In this document: positions 1 through 8,423 of the stretch, piece by piece
Position numbering within the stretch: the stretch's first letter is position 1
Layout of the letters: each line of letters begins with the position of its first letter
From: Polyangium jinanense
GTDB taxonomy: Bacteria; Myxococcota; Polyangia; Polyangiales; Polyangiaceae
Reading direction: 5' to 3'
NCBI RefSeq assembly: GCF_028435365.1
Contig: NZ_JAGTJJ010000020.1
Location: forward strand, 62,001-126,000
DNA: 64,000 nt
Translations under genes and position numbers: made by a program
The notes under the pieces: generated by a model
Database searches by the model: none
Seen by the model: the letters and a program-made list of their open reading frames with translations, nothing else
Told to the model about the DNA's origin: nothing

Positions 1-1040
1 TGATCGAACTGCCGCGCGCCCTCGGCCCGCGCGCGTTCGAGCTCCGTCGCGAGCTTCAAGGTTTCGCGCTTGGAGAAGGCGACGACCGCGCCCGCGGCGG
101 CGAGGAGCAAAAGCGCGCCCGCCGAGACGCGGAAGGCCTGGAGCGAGGCGCGTTGCTTCTGGCGCTGTCGTTCCTCGGCGCGGGCGATCTCGCGCTCCGG
201 TTCGAGCAGGACGTCGAGCTCCTCGGCGAGCTCGCTCATGGCCGGACGTTCCCGTGGATCGTGGGCGAGCCACCGCGCGAGCGCCCGATCGATGAGCTCG
301 CGCGCCTCGCCCCGCACCTCGGCGAGCGTGCCGTCGGGCAGCGGATGCGTCGCACGGACCTCGAGCGCCCGTTCGAGATCGTCCATCGTGTTCGCCGTGG
401 AGCCCGGGTAGCGATCCTCGCCGACGAGCGAGACGAGCAGCGTCGCGGCGAGGCAGTACGTGTCCATCTTCTCGCTGATGGGCAGAGCCGCGAGGTTGCC
501 CCTCATCGCGGCGAGCTGCTCGGGCGAGGCGTAGAGCGCCGTGCCCGCGACGAACGTGCCCTCGCACTCCGCCGCGACGCCGAGGTCGAGCAGGATCGGG
601 TGCACGCGCCCGCCGAACGTGGCCAGGAAGATGTTGTCCGGCTTGATGTCCTGATGCCGAAGGCCGGCCCCGTGCAGCGCTTCGAGGCCGCGGGCGATCG
701 CCAGAAAAACGTCGTGCGCCTCGCGCAGCCCGAGCGGTCCGCGTTCGAGCCGCTCGGCGAGGGTCTCGCCGCGGTAGACGGGCATCGTGAGCCACACGTA
801 CTCGGGCGTCGTGCCGTGGTCCTTCATCTGGACGACGTTCGGGTGGCCGACCGTCGCCAGCATGACGAGCTCACGCTCGACGTTGCGCCCGGCGAAGTGC
901 GAGCGCGGCAGGATCTTCAGCGCGACCTGGTGCTCGGGGACGTCCTCGCGCTGGGCGACGTAGACCTTGCCGAACATGCCGGCGCCGAGCAGGCGCTTCA
1001 GCCGGTAGACGCCGCCCACGACGTCGTCGATGGTCGGCAT
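1..1040 (-). CDS. Ser/Thr protein kinase with membrane helix (C-terminus outside window)
   Basis: Reads right to left and continues past base 1, so it is partial. From ATG at 1040 it encodes an N-terminal kinase domain with glycine loop GAGMFGKVY (about residues 17-25), VALK lysine, a catalytic loop HQDIKPDN (about residue 130), DLG in place of DFG, and SPEQ in place of APE. After the kinase lobe a hydrophobic helix (about residues 305-325) is followed by a charged, probably coiled, segment. This is the usual layout of bacterial Hanks-type receptor kinases. The catalytic loop has Gln where most kinases have Arg (HRD), making it a non-RD type. Start is uncertain: the frame stays open upstream and a GTG at 1106 would add 22 residues. 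Substrate unknown. It is divergent from the stress protein at 1362. Confidence 0.88.
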   Translation of the reverse strand, partial: MPTIDDVVGGVYRLKRLLGAGMFGKVYVAQREDVPEHQVALKILPRSHFAGRNVERELVMLATVGHPNVVQMKDHGTTPEYVWLTMPVYRGETLAERLERGPLGLREAHDVFLAIARGLEALHGAGLRHQDIKPDNIFLATFGGRVHPILLDLGVAAECEGTFVAGTALYASPEQLAAMRGNLAALPISEKMDTYCLAATLLVSLVGEDRYPGSTANTMDDLERALEVRATHPLPDGTLAEVRGEARELIDRALARWLAHDPRERPAMSELAEELDVLLEPEREIARAEERQRQKQRASLQAFRVSAGALLLLAAAGAVVAFSKRETLKLATELERARAEGARQFD

Positions 1041-1361
1041 GACGACCACCGAGGGAGGGCTTTGGCTCTCGTGCGGGGGGGCTCCGGCCCGCTGGGAGTC
1101 GTCCACGACGGTCACGGCGTAGGCGTGCACGGTGACGGTGGCGCGGAGGTTCGAGCTCTTCACGGCGAGAACGAGCGTACCGCGAGGGCTCCCCGCGCCG
1201 CGAGAAAGCAGCAGCGCGCCCGCCCTGGCTCGGCGCGTGCAAGCCCCTCGGGCAGGCCCCGGCGACCGAGCAAGGAGGTGCCGCTCGGGGGCGAGATCTC
1301 CCTGGTTGCGCGGCTCGGGGTGAGCTTGCAACCTGCGCTCCCCAGGAGAAAAGGAGCATTC

Positions 1362-1793
1362 ATGACGACGGGAGCGAACCAAAAACTGCTGGTCCCCATC
1401 GACTTCGAAGTCGCCTCGGCCAAGGCGCTCGCGCTGGCGAAGGATCTCGCCGCGCGCCTCGGTGGCCAGGTCGTGCTGGTGCACGCCTACCAGCTCCCGG
1501 TCTACACGTACCCGGGCCTCGAACCGACGCTCTTGCCCGGCTTCCACACCGAGGTGGCTGCGGCGGCGCAACGCGCGGTGGAGCAGCTCGCGAAGCAGGA
1601 AGGCGTGGTCGCGGTGCTGCGCGAAGGCGATCCCGCGACGGAGGTGCTCGCGGCGGCGGAAGAGCTCGGCGCCACGATGATCGTCATGGGCACGCACGGG
1701 CGCACCGGCGTCGCACACCTGATCCTCGGCAGCGTGGCGGAGAAGGTCGTGCGGAAGAGCCCGGTCCCCGTGGTGACCGTGCGGGCGGACTGA
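1362..1793 (+). CDS. Universal stress protein (UspA family)
   Basis: A 143-residue single-domain protein of normal UspA length. It begins with a beta strand KLLVPIDFE and ends with the ATP-binding pattern G-2x-G-9x-G-S, visible as GTHGRTGVAHLILGS near the C-terminus. Proteins with this motif generally bind ATP and act in cytoplasmic stress tolerance; the exact role here is unknown. ATG at 1362 is preceded by a good AGGAG ribosome site at about 1352. It is followed after 19 bp by the CDP-alcohol transferase on the same strand, so the two may be co-transcribed. Confidence 0.93.
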   Translation: MTTGANQKLLVPIDFEVASAKALALAKDLAARLGGQVVLVHAYQLPVYTYPGLEPTLLPGFHTEVAAAAQRAVEQLAKQEGVVAVLREGDPATEVLAAAEELGATMIVMGTHGRTGVAHLILGSVAEKVVRKSPVPVVTVRAD

Positions 1794-1812
1794 ACGACCC
1801 GGGGGGGCCTTC

Positions 1813-2385
1813 ATGCCGCAGTACCGTGTCGCGGATCTCGGTCTCTTGCCGAACGTCCTCAGCGCGTTGCGCCTTCCGCTCGCGGCGATCTTCCCGTTCG
1901 TCGTCGACGACGCCCGGGCCGCGCTCGCCGTGCTGTTCGCGGCCGCGCTGACGGACGTGCTCGACGGCTGGCTCGCGCGGCGCCGGGGTCAGCTCACGGC
2001 GGTCGGCGCGGTCGTGGATCCGATCGCGGACAAGGTCTTTGCGGTGACCGTCGTGATCACCTTGCTCTACACGCGGCGTATGCCCCCGTGGGCGCCTCTG
2101 GCCTTGCTTTCGCGGGAGATCCTGGAGGCGCCGCTGCTCGCGTGGGTGCTCGTAAGTCCGAGGTTCCGCGGCGCGCGGCGGGCGGGAGCGCGCTCGAACG
2201 TGCCTGGCAAGCTCGCGACCTGCGTGCAGTTCGTCGCGGTGGTCACGGCGATCGCGGCGCCCGATCTCGTGGAAGGCGCGCTCGTCGCGTCGGCGTGCGC
2301 AGGGACCTTGGCGGGCGTGTCGTACTGGACGCGCGAGATCGATCGGGCACGGAGGCTCGCGGGCGGGGCGCGGCGCGGCCCCTGA
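1813..2385 (+). CDS. CDP-alcohol phosphatidyltransferase family membrane protein
   Basis: A 190-residue integral membrane enzyme. The signature DG-x2-AR-x8-G-x3-D-x3-D is intact: DGWLAR near residue 56, then Gly, and the paired aspartates of VVDPIADK. In this family the aspartates hold the metal ions that transfer a phosphatidyl group from CDP-diacylglycerol to an alcohol (glycerol phosphate, serine, inositol). The acceptor cannot be told from the sequence. Hydrophobic segments flank the motif as expected. The start codon follows a G-rich stretch (gggggggcc) rather than a classical AGGAGG. Confidence 0.9.
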   Translation: MPQYRVADLGLLPNVLSALRLPLAAIFPFVVDDARAALAVLFAAALTDVLDGWLARRRGQLTAVGAVVDPIADKVFAVTVVITLLYTRRMPPWAPLALLSREILEAPLLAWVLVSPRFRGARRAGARSNVPGKLATCVQFVAVVTAIAAPDLVEGALVASACAGTLAGVSYWTREIDRARRLAGGARRGP

Positions 2386-2471
2386 GGCGCACGAGCCCCT
2401 TCGCTCGCGACGCGGGCGCATGTAACGTGCTTGATCGCCATTCCAAGGCGCTTCCGCGACCAGGACGAACG

Positions 2472-3428
2472 ATGCGACCGAACGTGCTCCTCGCGCTCTC
2501 CAGCGTGATCCTCGGGCTCCTCCCGGCTTGTTACGCGGGCGCGCAAGCGCGGTCGTACGAGCCTTCGCGATCCATGGCCGACGCGAGTGTGGCCGAGGAG
2601 ATCACGGTCGCCGGCGCCGTCGAGGGAGCGGGGGACGCGCTCACGGCGAGCGGCGGCGATGAGGATGGCATCTCGTACGCGAGCACGACGCCGGGCAGCC
2701 TCGCGCTGGGCCTGCGCAAAGAAGAAGCGAATGCGGCCCCCGCGGCGCCGCCCCCGCCCCCGCCGGCGCCGCCGTCGGGCAGCAAGAAGGACGAGGCGCC
2801 CGCGAAAGAGTCGCCCGTAGGAGGCGAAGCGAAGCCACGCGCGGAGCCCACCGGCAAGCAGCTCGAAGGCGACGGCACCGTGGCCGTCATGCGCGCGCCG
2901 ATGCTCGTCTACACGGCTCGCGTGACCATGGCCGTCTACGAGGTGAAGAGCTCGCTCGGCGAGGTCGAGTCGCTCGCGCGGAGCCTCGGCGGCTTCCTCG
3001 CGCGGAGGAACGATCAGTCGATCACGATCCGCGTGCCGGTCGCTCGCTTCGACGAGGCGATCCGGCGCATCGAGAAGCTCGGCGACATGCTCTCGCGCGA
3101 CGTGCAGGTCGAGGACGTGACCGAGGAGTACCACGACACCGAGATCCGCCTGAAGAACGCGCGCGCCGTGCGCGAGCGGCTCGAGCAGCTCCTCGCGAAG
3201 GCGACGAAGGTCGAGGAGTCGATCCAGATCGAGAAGGAGCTCGAGCGCGTGGCCGAGACCATCGACCGGCTCGAAGGGCGCATGAAGTTCCTCCGCGATC
3301 GCGCGGCGTTCTCGACCATCACCGTGACGTTCCAGCCGCGGAGCTCGGCCGAGCTCGGCAAGCGTCGCTTCAACCTGCCCGTGCCCTGGATCCACGAGCT
3401 CGGCCTCGGCCGGCTGCTCAACCTGTAA
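2472..3428 (+). CDS. DUF4349-type lipoprotein
   Basis: A 318-residue predicted lipoprotein: signal helix VLLALSSVILGLL and lipobox LPAC at residues about 18-21. Next comes a low-complexity Ala/Pro-rich linker with an uninterrupted proline run (about residues 90-105), then a folded domain. That domain carries the DUF4349 features I recognise: VTMAVYEV, an Ile-Arg-Val-Pro segment, a long coiled coil (RERLEQLLAKATKVEESIQIEKELERV), and a closing strand TITVTF. Most DUF4349 proteins end in a transmembrane helix, and here the tail is short and lacks one. Function unknown; envelope location inferred. ATG at 2472 is chosen because it starts the signal peptide. It is the first of several lipoproteins in a row. 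Confidence 0.8.
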   Translation: MRPNVLLALSSVILGLLPACYAGAQARSYEPSRSMADASVAEEITVAGAVEGAGDALTASGGDEDGISYASTTPGSLALGLRKEEANAAPAAPPPPPPAPPSGSKKDEAPAKESPVGGEAKPRAEPTGKQLEGDGTVAVMRAPMLVYTARVTMAVYEVKSSLGEVESLARSLGGFLARRNDQSITIRVPVARFDEAIRRIEKLGDMLSRDVQVEDVTEEYHDTEIRLKNARAVRERLEQLLAKATKVEESIQIEKELERVAETIDRLEGRMKFLRDRAAFSTITVTFQPRSSAELGKRRFNLPVPWIHELGLGRLLNL

Positions 3429-3439
3429 CGGAGCTTTTC

Positions 3440-3904
3440 GTGCGATTCCGACTCGAGTCCATCGCTCTGTTCGCCCTGCTCGTCGTCTCGGCCTGCCGTC
3501 CCTTCGAGCCGGCCACGCCGCCCGGGTTCGTCGAGCTCGAAGATCGGTACGGCCGCGCGGAGTACCGCGCCACGACGGCCGACGGTGTGGTGCTCGGCGC
3601 CCGCGCGTTCGACAACGATCCCAAGGGCGAGCGCGCCTTCTGGGTGCGCGCCCTGGAGAACCGCATGCGCGACATGGGCGGCTACGCGCTGCTCGAAAAG
3701 CGCGAGGTCAAGGATCGCGCCGGCCTCACGGGGACGCAGCTCCGCTTCGGCCACGACGAAGGGGACGAGCCGTACCTCTACTACCTCACGATCTTCGTGA
3801 CCGACGATCGCGTCTTCGTCCTCGAAGCGGGCGGTGCGCGGCCGCAGATGCAAAGGCTCGCCGAGCAGATCGATTGGTCGGTGAAGAATTTCCTCCATCA
3901 CTGA
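3440..3904 (+). CDS. Small lipoprotein, unknown function
   Basis: A 154-residue protein starting at GTG 3440, 11 bp after the previous gene. The first 19 residues form a signal peptide with lipobox VSAC. The mature part has alternating strands and a C-terminal segment ending VKNFLHH. I do not recognise a family. The close spacing to the DUF4349 lipoprotein suggests one transcript, and an envelope-associated role is the most that can be inferred. Confidence 0.72.
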   Translation: MRFRLESIALFALLVVSACRPFEPATPPGFVELEDRYGRAEYRATTADGVVLGARAFDNDPKGERAFWVRALENRMRDMGGYALLEKREVKDRAGLTGTQLRFGHDEGDEPYLYYLTIFVTDDRVFVLEAGGARPQMQRLAEQIDWSVKNFLHH

Positions 3905-3966
3905 CGGGCCCCCGAGCGCGGACAGCCGCCTTGCTTGCGCTCGGCCCCTTTGCTACCCCGCGTCTG

Positions 3967-4641
3967 GTGCGTCACCTCCTCTCGTCCGGCCACAGGCTCC
4001 ATCGCCCACGGCCAAGGTCGCTCGCCAGCGTAGCGTTCCTCTTGCCCGCGCTTCTCGCTGCGCCCGCCTTCGCGCACGGCGGAGGCGTGGCGAGCCCGCC
4101 GATCGAGGTCCCGCCGCCGCCGCCGGGCGACGGAGCGACGGCGCTCCAGATCCTGCGCGACGTCGAAGCCAAGGCCCAGGCTCCGCGCTCGAAGAAGGCG
4201 GTCGCAGACGCGGTCACGCGTTCGAAGAAGGCGCTCGAACGGGCGCACGGCGCGCGCGCTTCGGGGGACGCCCCGCACGCGCGGCTCCTCGACGGGCTCG
4301 CGCTCGAATGGGCGGAGACGGCGAGGGATTTGCTCCGCGCGGCGGAGGCCGAGCAGTCGGCCGCGGCCATTGCCGACAAGGCGAAGGAGGCCTCGACGCA
4401 GGCCGAGCGCGCGCGCGCTCTCCTCGAAGAGACGCAGGCCCGACGAGGCCGCGCCGACGCCGAGCTCGAGCGCGCGACGGCCGAGGAGAAAGAGGCCCGC
4501 GAGGCCGCCGCGAAGGCCGAGGACGCGCGCATCGCCGCGGGCAAGGGCAAGGACAAACCGGCCAAGAAGGACGACGCCAAGGCCCCGAAGAAGGCCGGCG
4601 GCGGCGCGGCCGCGGTCCCCAACAAGGGGAAGGGGAAGTGA
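3967..4641 (+). CDS. Secreted coiled-coil protein with Lys/Ala-rich tail
   Basis: GTG at 3967 gives 224 residues beginning with a long basic stretch and a hydrophobic signal (FLLPALLAAPAFA, then HG). An upstream ATG at 3874 is in frame but would overlap the previous gene, so I reject it. The mature protein opens with a proline run and is then almost entirely helical, rich in Ala, Glu, Arg and Lys. It ends in a Lys/Ala/Gly-rich tail (DKPAKKDDAKAPKKAGG). No family recognised. Its stop overlaps the next start by one base (TGATG), a sign of translational coupling with the OmpA-like lipoprotein at 4641, which has similar helical composition. Confidence 0.68.
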   Translation: MRHLLSSGHRLHRPRPRSLASVAFLLPALLAAPAFAHGGGVASPPIEVPPPPPGDGATALQILRDVEAKAQAPRSKKAVADAVTRSKKALERAHGARASGDAPHARLLDGLALEWAETARDLLRAAEAEQSAAAIADKAKEASTQAERARALLEETQARRGRADAELERATAEEKEAREAAAKAEDARIAAGKGKDKPAKKDDAKAPKKAGGGAAAVPNKGKGK

Positions 4642-5801
4642 TGAAGCGAATGCTCCTCGTGGCGCTCGTCGCGCTCGCCTCGGCGTGCGCTCCGGTGCCG
4701 CGCCCGCCGATCCTCTCGGAGGTCGATGCCGTGCAGCAGGGCGCGGCGGCGAAGGAGGCGCGTGACCTCGCGCCGCTCGCGTATGCACGCGCCGAAAAAC
4801 ACCGGAAAGAAGCGCACGCTGCGTATGAGGCCGGCGACGTCGCGGGCGCGCAACTCCACGCCGAGTGGGCGCTCGCCGCGTATGCACACGCCCACACGCT
4901 CGCTCGCGTCGCGCGCGCGGAGACCGACGCGAAGAGTGCCGAGGCCGAGCTTGCCTCGCGTCAAGCCGAGCTCTCGTCGCTCGATGGTGAACAGACCCGC
5001 GCGTCCGCCGAGGTCGCGGCGCTCGAAGCCCGCATCAAGGTCGCCCGCGACGCGCAGCCCGTCGCGCCGTCCGGCCCCGCGGATGCGGCGCGCGAGAAGG
5101 CCCGCGTCGCCGCGGCGCGATCGCTCGCCCTCGAAGCCCGCATGCTCTGCACGGCGGCGCGCCTGCTCTTGCCCGAGGTGCCGGCACCGAAGGCGGACGT
5201 GCCCGCGCCCGTCGGCGCGCCGACCCGCGAGGCGCTCGTCGCCGAGCTCGACGAAGCCCAGCTCATCGCGAAGAAGCTCGATGAGTCGCTCGCACAGGCG
5301 GGCCCTGCGCCGATCGATCTCGCCACGCGCGCCCGCTCGACTTGCCTCTCCGCGCTCACAGACATGCGCCGCGCCATGACCCCGGTCACGCGCGCGCCCG
5401 GCGCGGGGGACGCGCTCCTCGGCGAGATCTCCTCCACGCGGGCGTTTTCGCCTTCACGCGATGATCGCGGCATCGTGATCACGCTGCGCAACCTCTTCGC
5501 CGGCGACAAGCTCACGCCCGCCGCGACCGAGCAGATCACGCGGCTCGGCAAGCTCGCCGCGCAAAACCCGCGCTTCCCGCTCGCGGTCGTCGTGCATCAG
5601 GACAAGGAGCCCTCGGGGAAGGAGCAGGCGGCCGTGAAGGCGCGCGCCGATGCCGTCGCGGCGGCGCTCAAAGGGGCGAACGCGCCGCGCGTCGACGTCG
5701 TCCTCGCGGGCGCGGCCTCGCCCGTCGTTGATCCTGCCGGCAGCGATCGGGCGCGCAATGCACGCGTCGAGATCGTCTTCGTCACTCCCGAGACATTCTA
5801 G
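4641..5801 (+). CDS. OmpA-like lipoprotein with helical N-terminal domain
   Basis: A 386-residue predicted lipoprotein (signal peptide, lipobox ASAC near residue 14). Residues about 35-110 resemble DUF4398-type helical repeats (PLAYARAEKHRKEAHAAYEAGD). Then comes a coiled coil, and the C-terminal ~110 residues look like a divergent OmpA peptidoglycan-binding domain: LFAGDKLTPAATEQITRLGKL, a central strand LAVVVH, and closing DRARNARVEIVFV. The usual NxxLSxRRAxxV core is poorly kept. Expected to sit in the outer membrane and touch peptidoglycan. ATG overlaps the previous stop. Confidence 0.76.
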   Translation: MKRMLLVALVALASACAPVPRPPILSEVDAVQQGAAAKEARDLAPLAYARAEKHRKEAHAAYEAGDVAGAQLHAEWALAAYAHAHTLARVARAETDAKSAEAELASRQAELSSLDGEQTRASAEVAALEARIKVARDAQPVAPSGPADAAREKARVAAARSLALEARMLCTAARLLLPEVPAPKADVPAPVGAPTREALVAELDEAQLIAKKLDESLAQAGPAPIDLATRARSTCLSALTDMRRAMTPVTRAPGAGDALLGEISSTRAFSPSRDDRGIVITLRNLFAGDKLTPAATEQITRLGKLAAQNPRFPLAVVVHQDKEPSGKEQAAVKARADAVAAALKGANAPRVDVVLAGAASPVVDPAGSDRARNARVEIVFVTPETF

Positions 5802-5843
5802 TAGCATGCACCCGCGCGCGTCGTTTTCGCGCATGAGGTCCCG

Positions 5844-6704
5844 ATGCGTTCGAGCTGGCTCGCTTCTCTGATCGTCCCTGCCGCCCTCGTGGCGACGCTC
5901 CCTGGGTGTGAGGACAACAGCAAGGAGCAGGAGCAGGCCGCGGGCTACGTGCTCGACAAGCTCGTGCCCGTCGCGAACGAGGACGCCGCGCAGGTGCGCC
6001 GCGGCTTGCCCGAGGGCGCGAAGAAGCTCGGCGAGGTCGTCGACAGTGATCCCGGGGCAAACCTCGTCGCCCTGCAGAAGGCCGTCCGCGGGGCGCGTGC
6101 GTCGGTGAAGGACCTCGACATCGCGAAGAGCACGTTCTTCACCTTCGTCGACACCACGGGCATCGCGCTGCGCAGCGAAGCCGATCCCGATCTGCTCGCG
6201 CAGAAGTCGGTCCTCTCCTCGTTCCCTTCGCTGAAGAAGGCGCTCGAGCCGAGCGCGGGCGTCGTCGAGGCGTGGGGCGAGATGCAGGAGATGCGCGGCG
6301 TGCGCACGGGGCCCGACACGCAGTGGGTCGTGGCGCATCCCGTGAAGGACAAGGAAGGCCAGGTGAAGGGCATGTTCGTCACCGGCTGGTCCTTCCGGCG
6401 CTTCGCGCTCCACCTCGAAGAGATGGCGAAGCGCGAGCTCCTCGATCGCGCCGCGCGCGAGAAGCAGAAGAAGGTCCCCATCGTTTACGTCTTCCTCGTC
6501 CGCGACGGGAAGGCCTACGGCGCGCCCGTCACGCCCGACGTCAACGCGCAGGCTATCGAGGGCCTGGATCTCGCGAACAAGACGCAGAGCGGACCCTTCC
6601 GAGGCGCCCTCGAGATCACGAACCGCTCCTACGGCATCGCGGCCCAGCGCATGCCCGATCTCGGCGAGGGCACGATCCTCTCCGTGATGGCCTCCGCCAT
6701 CTGA
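5844..6704 (+). CDS. Lipoprotein with possible cache-like sensory fold
   Basis: A 286-residue predicted lipoprotein: signal peptide and lipobox LPGC near residue 22. The rest is soluble. Segments such as TFFTFVDTTG, a Val-Val-Glu-Ala-Trp helix, and VKDKEGQVKGMFVTGW read like strands of a cache or PAS-like sensor fold, but this is a weak visual resemblance and there is no attached signalling domain. No ligand can be proposed. It lies 13 bp upstream of the M28 peptidase and probably shares a transcript with it. Confidence 0.7.
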   Translation: MRSSWLASLIVPAALVATLPGCEDNSKEQEQAAGYVLDKLVPVANEDAAQVRRGLPEGAKKLGEVVDSDPGANLVALQKAVRGARASVKDLDIAKSTFFTFVDTTGIALRSEADPDLLAQKSVLSSFPSLKKALEPSAGVVEAWGEMQEMRGVRTGPDTQWVVAHPVKDKEGQVKGMFVTGWSFRRFALHLEEMAKRELLDRAAREKQKKVPIVYVFLVRDGKAYGAPVTPDVNAQAIEGLDLANKTQSGPFRGALEITNRSYGIAAQRMPDLGEGTILSVMASAI

Positions 6705-6717
6705 AGCGTGGTTCGTC

Positions 6718-8037
6718 GTGGCGAACGAGCCCCCGCCCGCGCTTCCGGCCCGTGAGCCCGCGGCGAAAGCGCCACGCAAGCCTCGCTCGCGTCGCCGCCG
6801 CATCGCCGCGCTCGTCGTCCTCGCCGTCGCGCTCCTCCTCGCCCTCGATCAAGTCGGCGTGCGTGAGCTCTCGGGCCGCGACTTCCCACAGACCGATCCG
6901 CTCTCACCCACGTTGCGCGCGCATGTCGAGACGCTCGCCGCGCCCGCATGGGCCGGCCGCGTCCCCGGCAGCGAGGGCAACGCCGCGGCGGCTCGTTACC
7001 TCGCCGATGCGCTCGCCGCGGCCGGCGTAAAACCTTTCCCATCGCTCGGCGGCTACCTCGCGCCGCTCGCCGAGCCGAGCTCGCCGCTCGGGCACAACGT
7101 GCTCGGATGGATCCCGCCCGAAGGCCCCGGCGAGCCGCGCGGCACCATCGTCCTCGGCGCGCACTTCGATCACCTCGGCCAGACCGACGAAGGCCTCCTC
7201 CTCGGCGCCGACGACAACGCCGCCGCCGTCGCCGTTCTCCTCGGCGCGATCCCCTCGCTCCTCGCGCAGCACCCGCGCCCGTACGGCATCGCCGTCGTCT
7301 TCTTCAACACCGAAGAGTCGCCTTACTTCAACACCCCGCGCCAGGGCTCACAGCGCTTCGTCGCCACGCTCCCCAAGGAGATCGGCGACCTCGACTCGAT
7401 TCGCCTCGCCGTCGTCCTCGACCTCATCGGCGGCGTCGTCTGGCGACGCACGGCGGACATGATCTTCGCGTCTGGCGCCGAAAAGACCCGTGGCCTCCCG
7501 GCGATCGTCGACGCTGTCCGCGAGCCTCGGCTCGACGTTCGCCGCCTCGGCATCCACGCGGTCGAGAACATCCCCGGCTACGCGCCGCAGCCCTTCTCCG
7601 ACTACGACGTCTTCCGCGACCACGGTGTCCCGTTCCTCTTCCTCTCGAGCGGCCGCACGCCTCGTTACCACCGCGCCTCGGACCTACCGGACACGCTCTA
7701 CTACGACCGCATGGCGCGCACCTCGCGCTGGATCGCCTCCCTCGTCGCCGCGCTCGCCGCGTCGCCCCCCGCGTTTTCCTTCGATCCGCGTGGCGAGGAC
7801 TTCGCGGCCGATCGCGACACGCTCCGGTTCGCCTTCGACGCGGCCGTCAAGCCGTGGAGCTCGATCCCTGGCACGAGCCCGATCACCGCGGTGCGCATCC
7901 TCGGTGATCGTGGTCGCCTCGAGGCCATGGCCGAGCCGGGCCACGTCTGGACCCCCGAGGACGCCCGGGCGATCGAGCGCGCGAGCTTCCGCCTGCAGTG
8001 CTTGCTCTATCGTTTTCCGGTGTGCTTCACGCTCTGA
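6718..8037 (+). CDS. Membrane-anchored M28-family zinc peptidase
   Basis: A 439-residue protein starting at GTG 6718. After a basic N-terminus a single helix (IAALVVLAVALLLAL, about residues 30-48) anchors it, with the catalytic part outside the cytoplasm. Zinc-ligand motifs of M28 aminopeptidases are visible: GAHFDH (about 146), GADDN (about 163) and FNTEES (about 195). A later YHRASDLPDTLYYDRM segment carries the last conserved His-containing loop. Family members remove N-terminal amino acids or act as glutaminyl cyclases; substrate here is unknown. It lies at the end of the lipoprotein run. Confidence 0.88.
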   Translation: MANEPPPALPAREPAAKAPRKPRSRRRRIAALVVLAVALLLALDQVGVRELSGRDFPQTDPLSPTLRAHVETLAAPAWAGRVPGSEGNAAAARYLADALAAAGVKPFPSLGGYLAPLAEPSSPLGHNVLGWIPPEGPGEPRGTIVLGAHFDHLGQTDEGLLLGADDNAAAVAVLLGAIPSLLAQHPRPYGIAVVFFNTEESPYFNTPRQGSQRFVATLPKEIGDLDSIRLAVVLDLIGGVVWRRTADMIFASGAEKTRGLPAIVDAVREPRLDVRRLGIHAVENIPGYAPQPFSDYDVFRDHGVPFLFLSSGRTPRYHRASDLPDTLYYDRMARTSRWIASLVAALAASPPAFSFDPRGEDFAADRDTLRFAFDAAVKPWSSIPGTSPITAVRILGDRGRLEAMAEPGHVWTPEDARAIERASFRLQCLLYRFPVCFTL

Positions 8038-8078
8038 TCGCTTCGTGGTACGTTCGGCCCCGGAGATAACTCGAGACG

Positions 8079-8345
8079 ATGCCCGCGAACATCGACCAGA
8101 TGCTCAAGGTTTGCCGTGAGGTGATCGCCCCGCTCGTGCGTGCGGATCAAGGCGAGCTTTACCTCGTGGCGGTGGAGCCCGACCAGATCACGCTCCACCT
8201 CGCGGGGATGTGCGCGGGTTGCCCTGGCGCAAATCTCACCACGAAGGGCGTCATCGAGCCGGCCGTGCATGCGGTCGCGCCCTCGGCGCGTGTCGTCGTG
8301 ACGAGCGGCATCCGCATCCCCGAAGGCGCGTCGCTCGTCACCTGA
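8079..8345 (+). CDS. NifU C-terminal-type Fe-S scaffold protein
   Basis: An 88-residue protein of the size of a stand-alone NifU C-terminal (Nfu) domain. The Fe-S binding CxxC is present as MCAGCPGA (about residues 45-52), followed by the usual helix and a closing strand. Such proteins hold or deliver iron-sulfur clusters in the cytoplasm. There are no other Fe-S assembly genes in the window, so its client is unknown. Confidence 0.88.
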   Translation: MPANIDQMLKVCREVIAPLVRADQGELYLVAVEPDQITLHLAGMCAGCPGANLTTKGVIEPAVHAVAPSARVVVTSGIRIPEGASLVT

Positions 8346-8392
8346 GCCCACGCGCCCGCGAAGGCGACGCTTCCATCCCCCTGAAAAGCGAA

Positions 8393-8415
8393 GGGCCCCG
8401 CGTTTGGCGGGGCCC
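8393..8415. terminator. Hairpin terminator between convergent genes
   Basis: A perfect 9-bp GC stem (GGGCCCCGC with GCGGGGCCC, loop GTTTG) lies between the convergent genes ending at 8345 and 8424. There is no U-tract on the plus strand; on the minus strand a short T-rich run follows. Likely a shared bidirectional terminator. Confidence 0.6.
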
Positions 8416-8423
8416 TCGTCGGC

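Noticed and set aside
153..1361. Long open frame on the plus strand running into the universal stress protein
   Set aside because: It is antisense to the kinase and has Arg/His-rich composition typical of a shadow frame in GC-rich DNA. The real start is ATG 1362 with a ribosome site.
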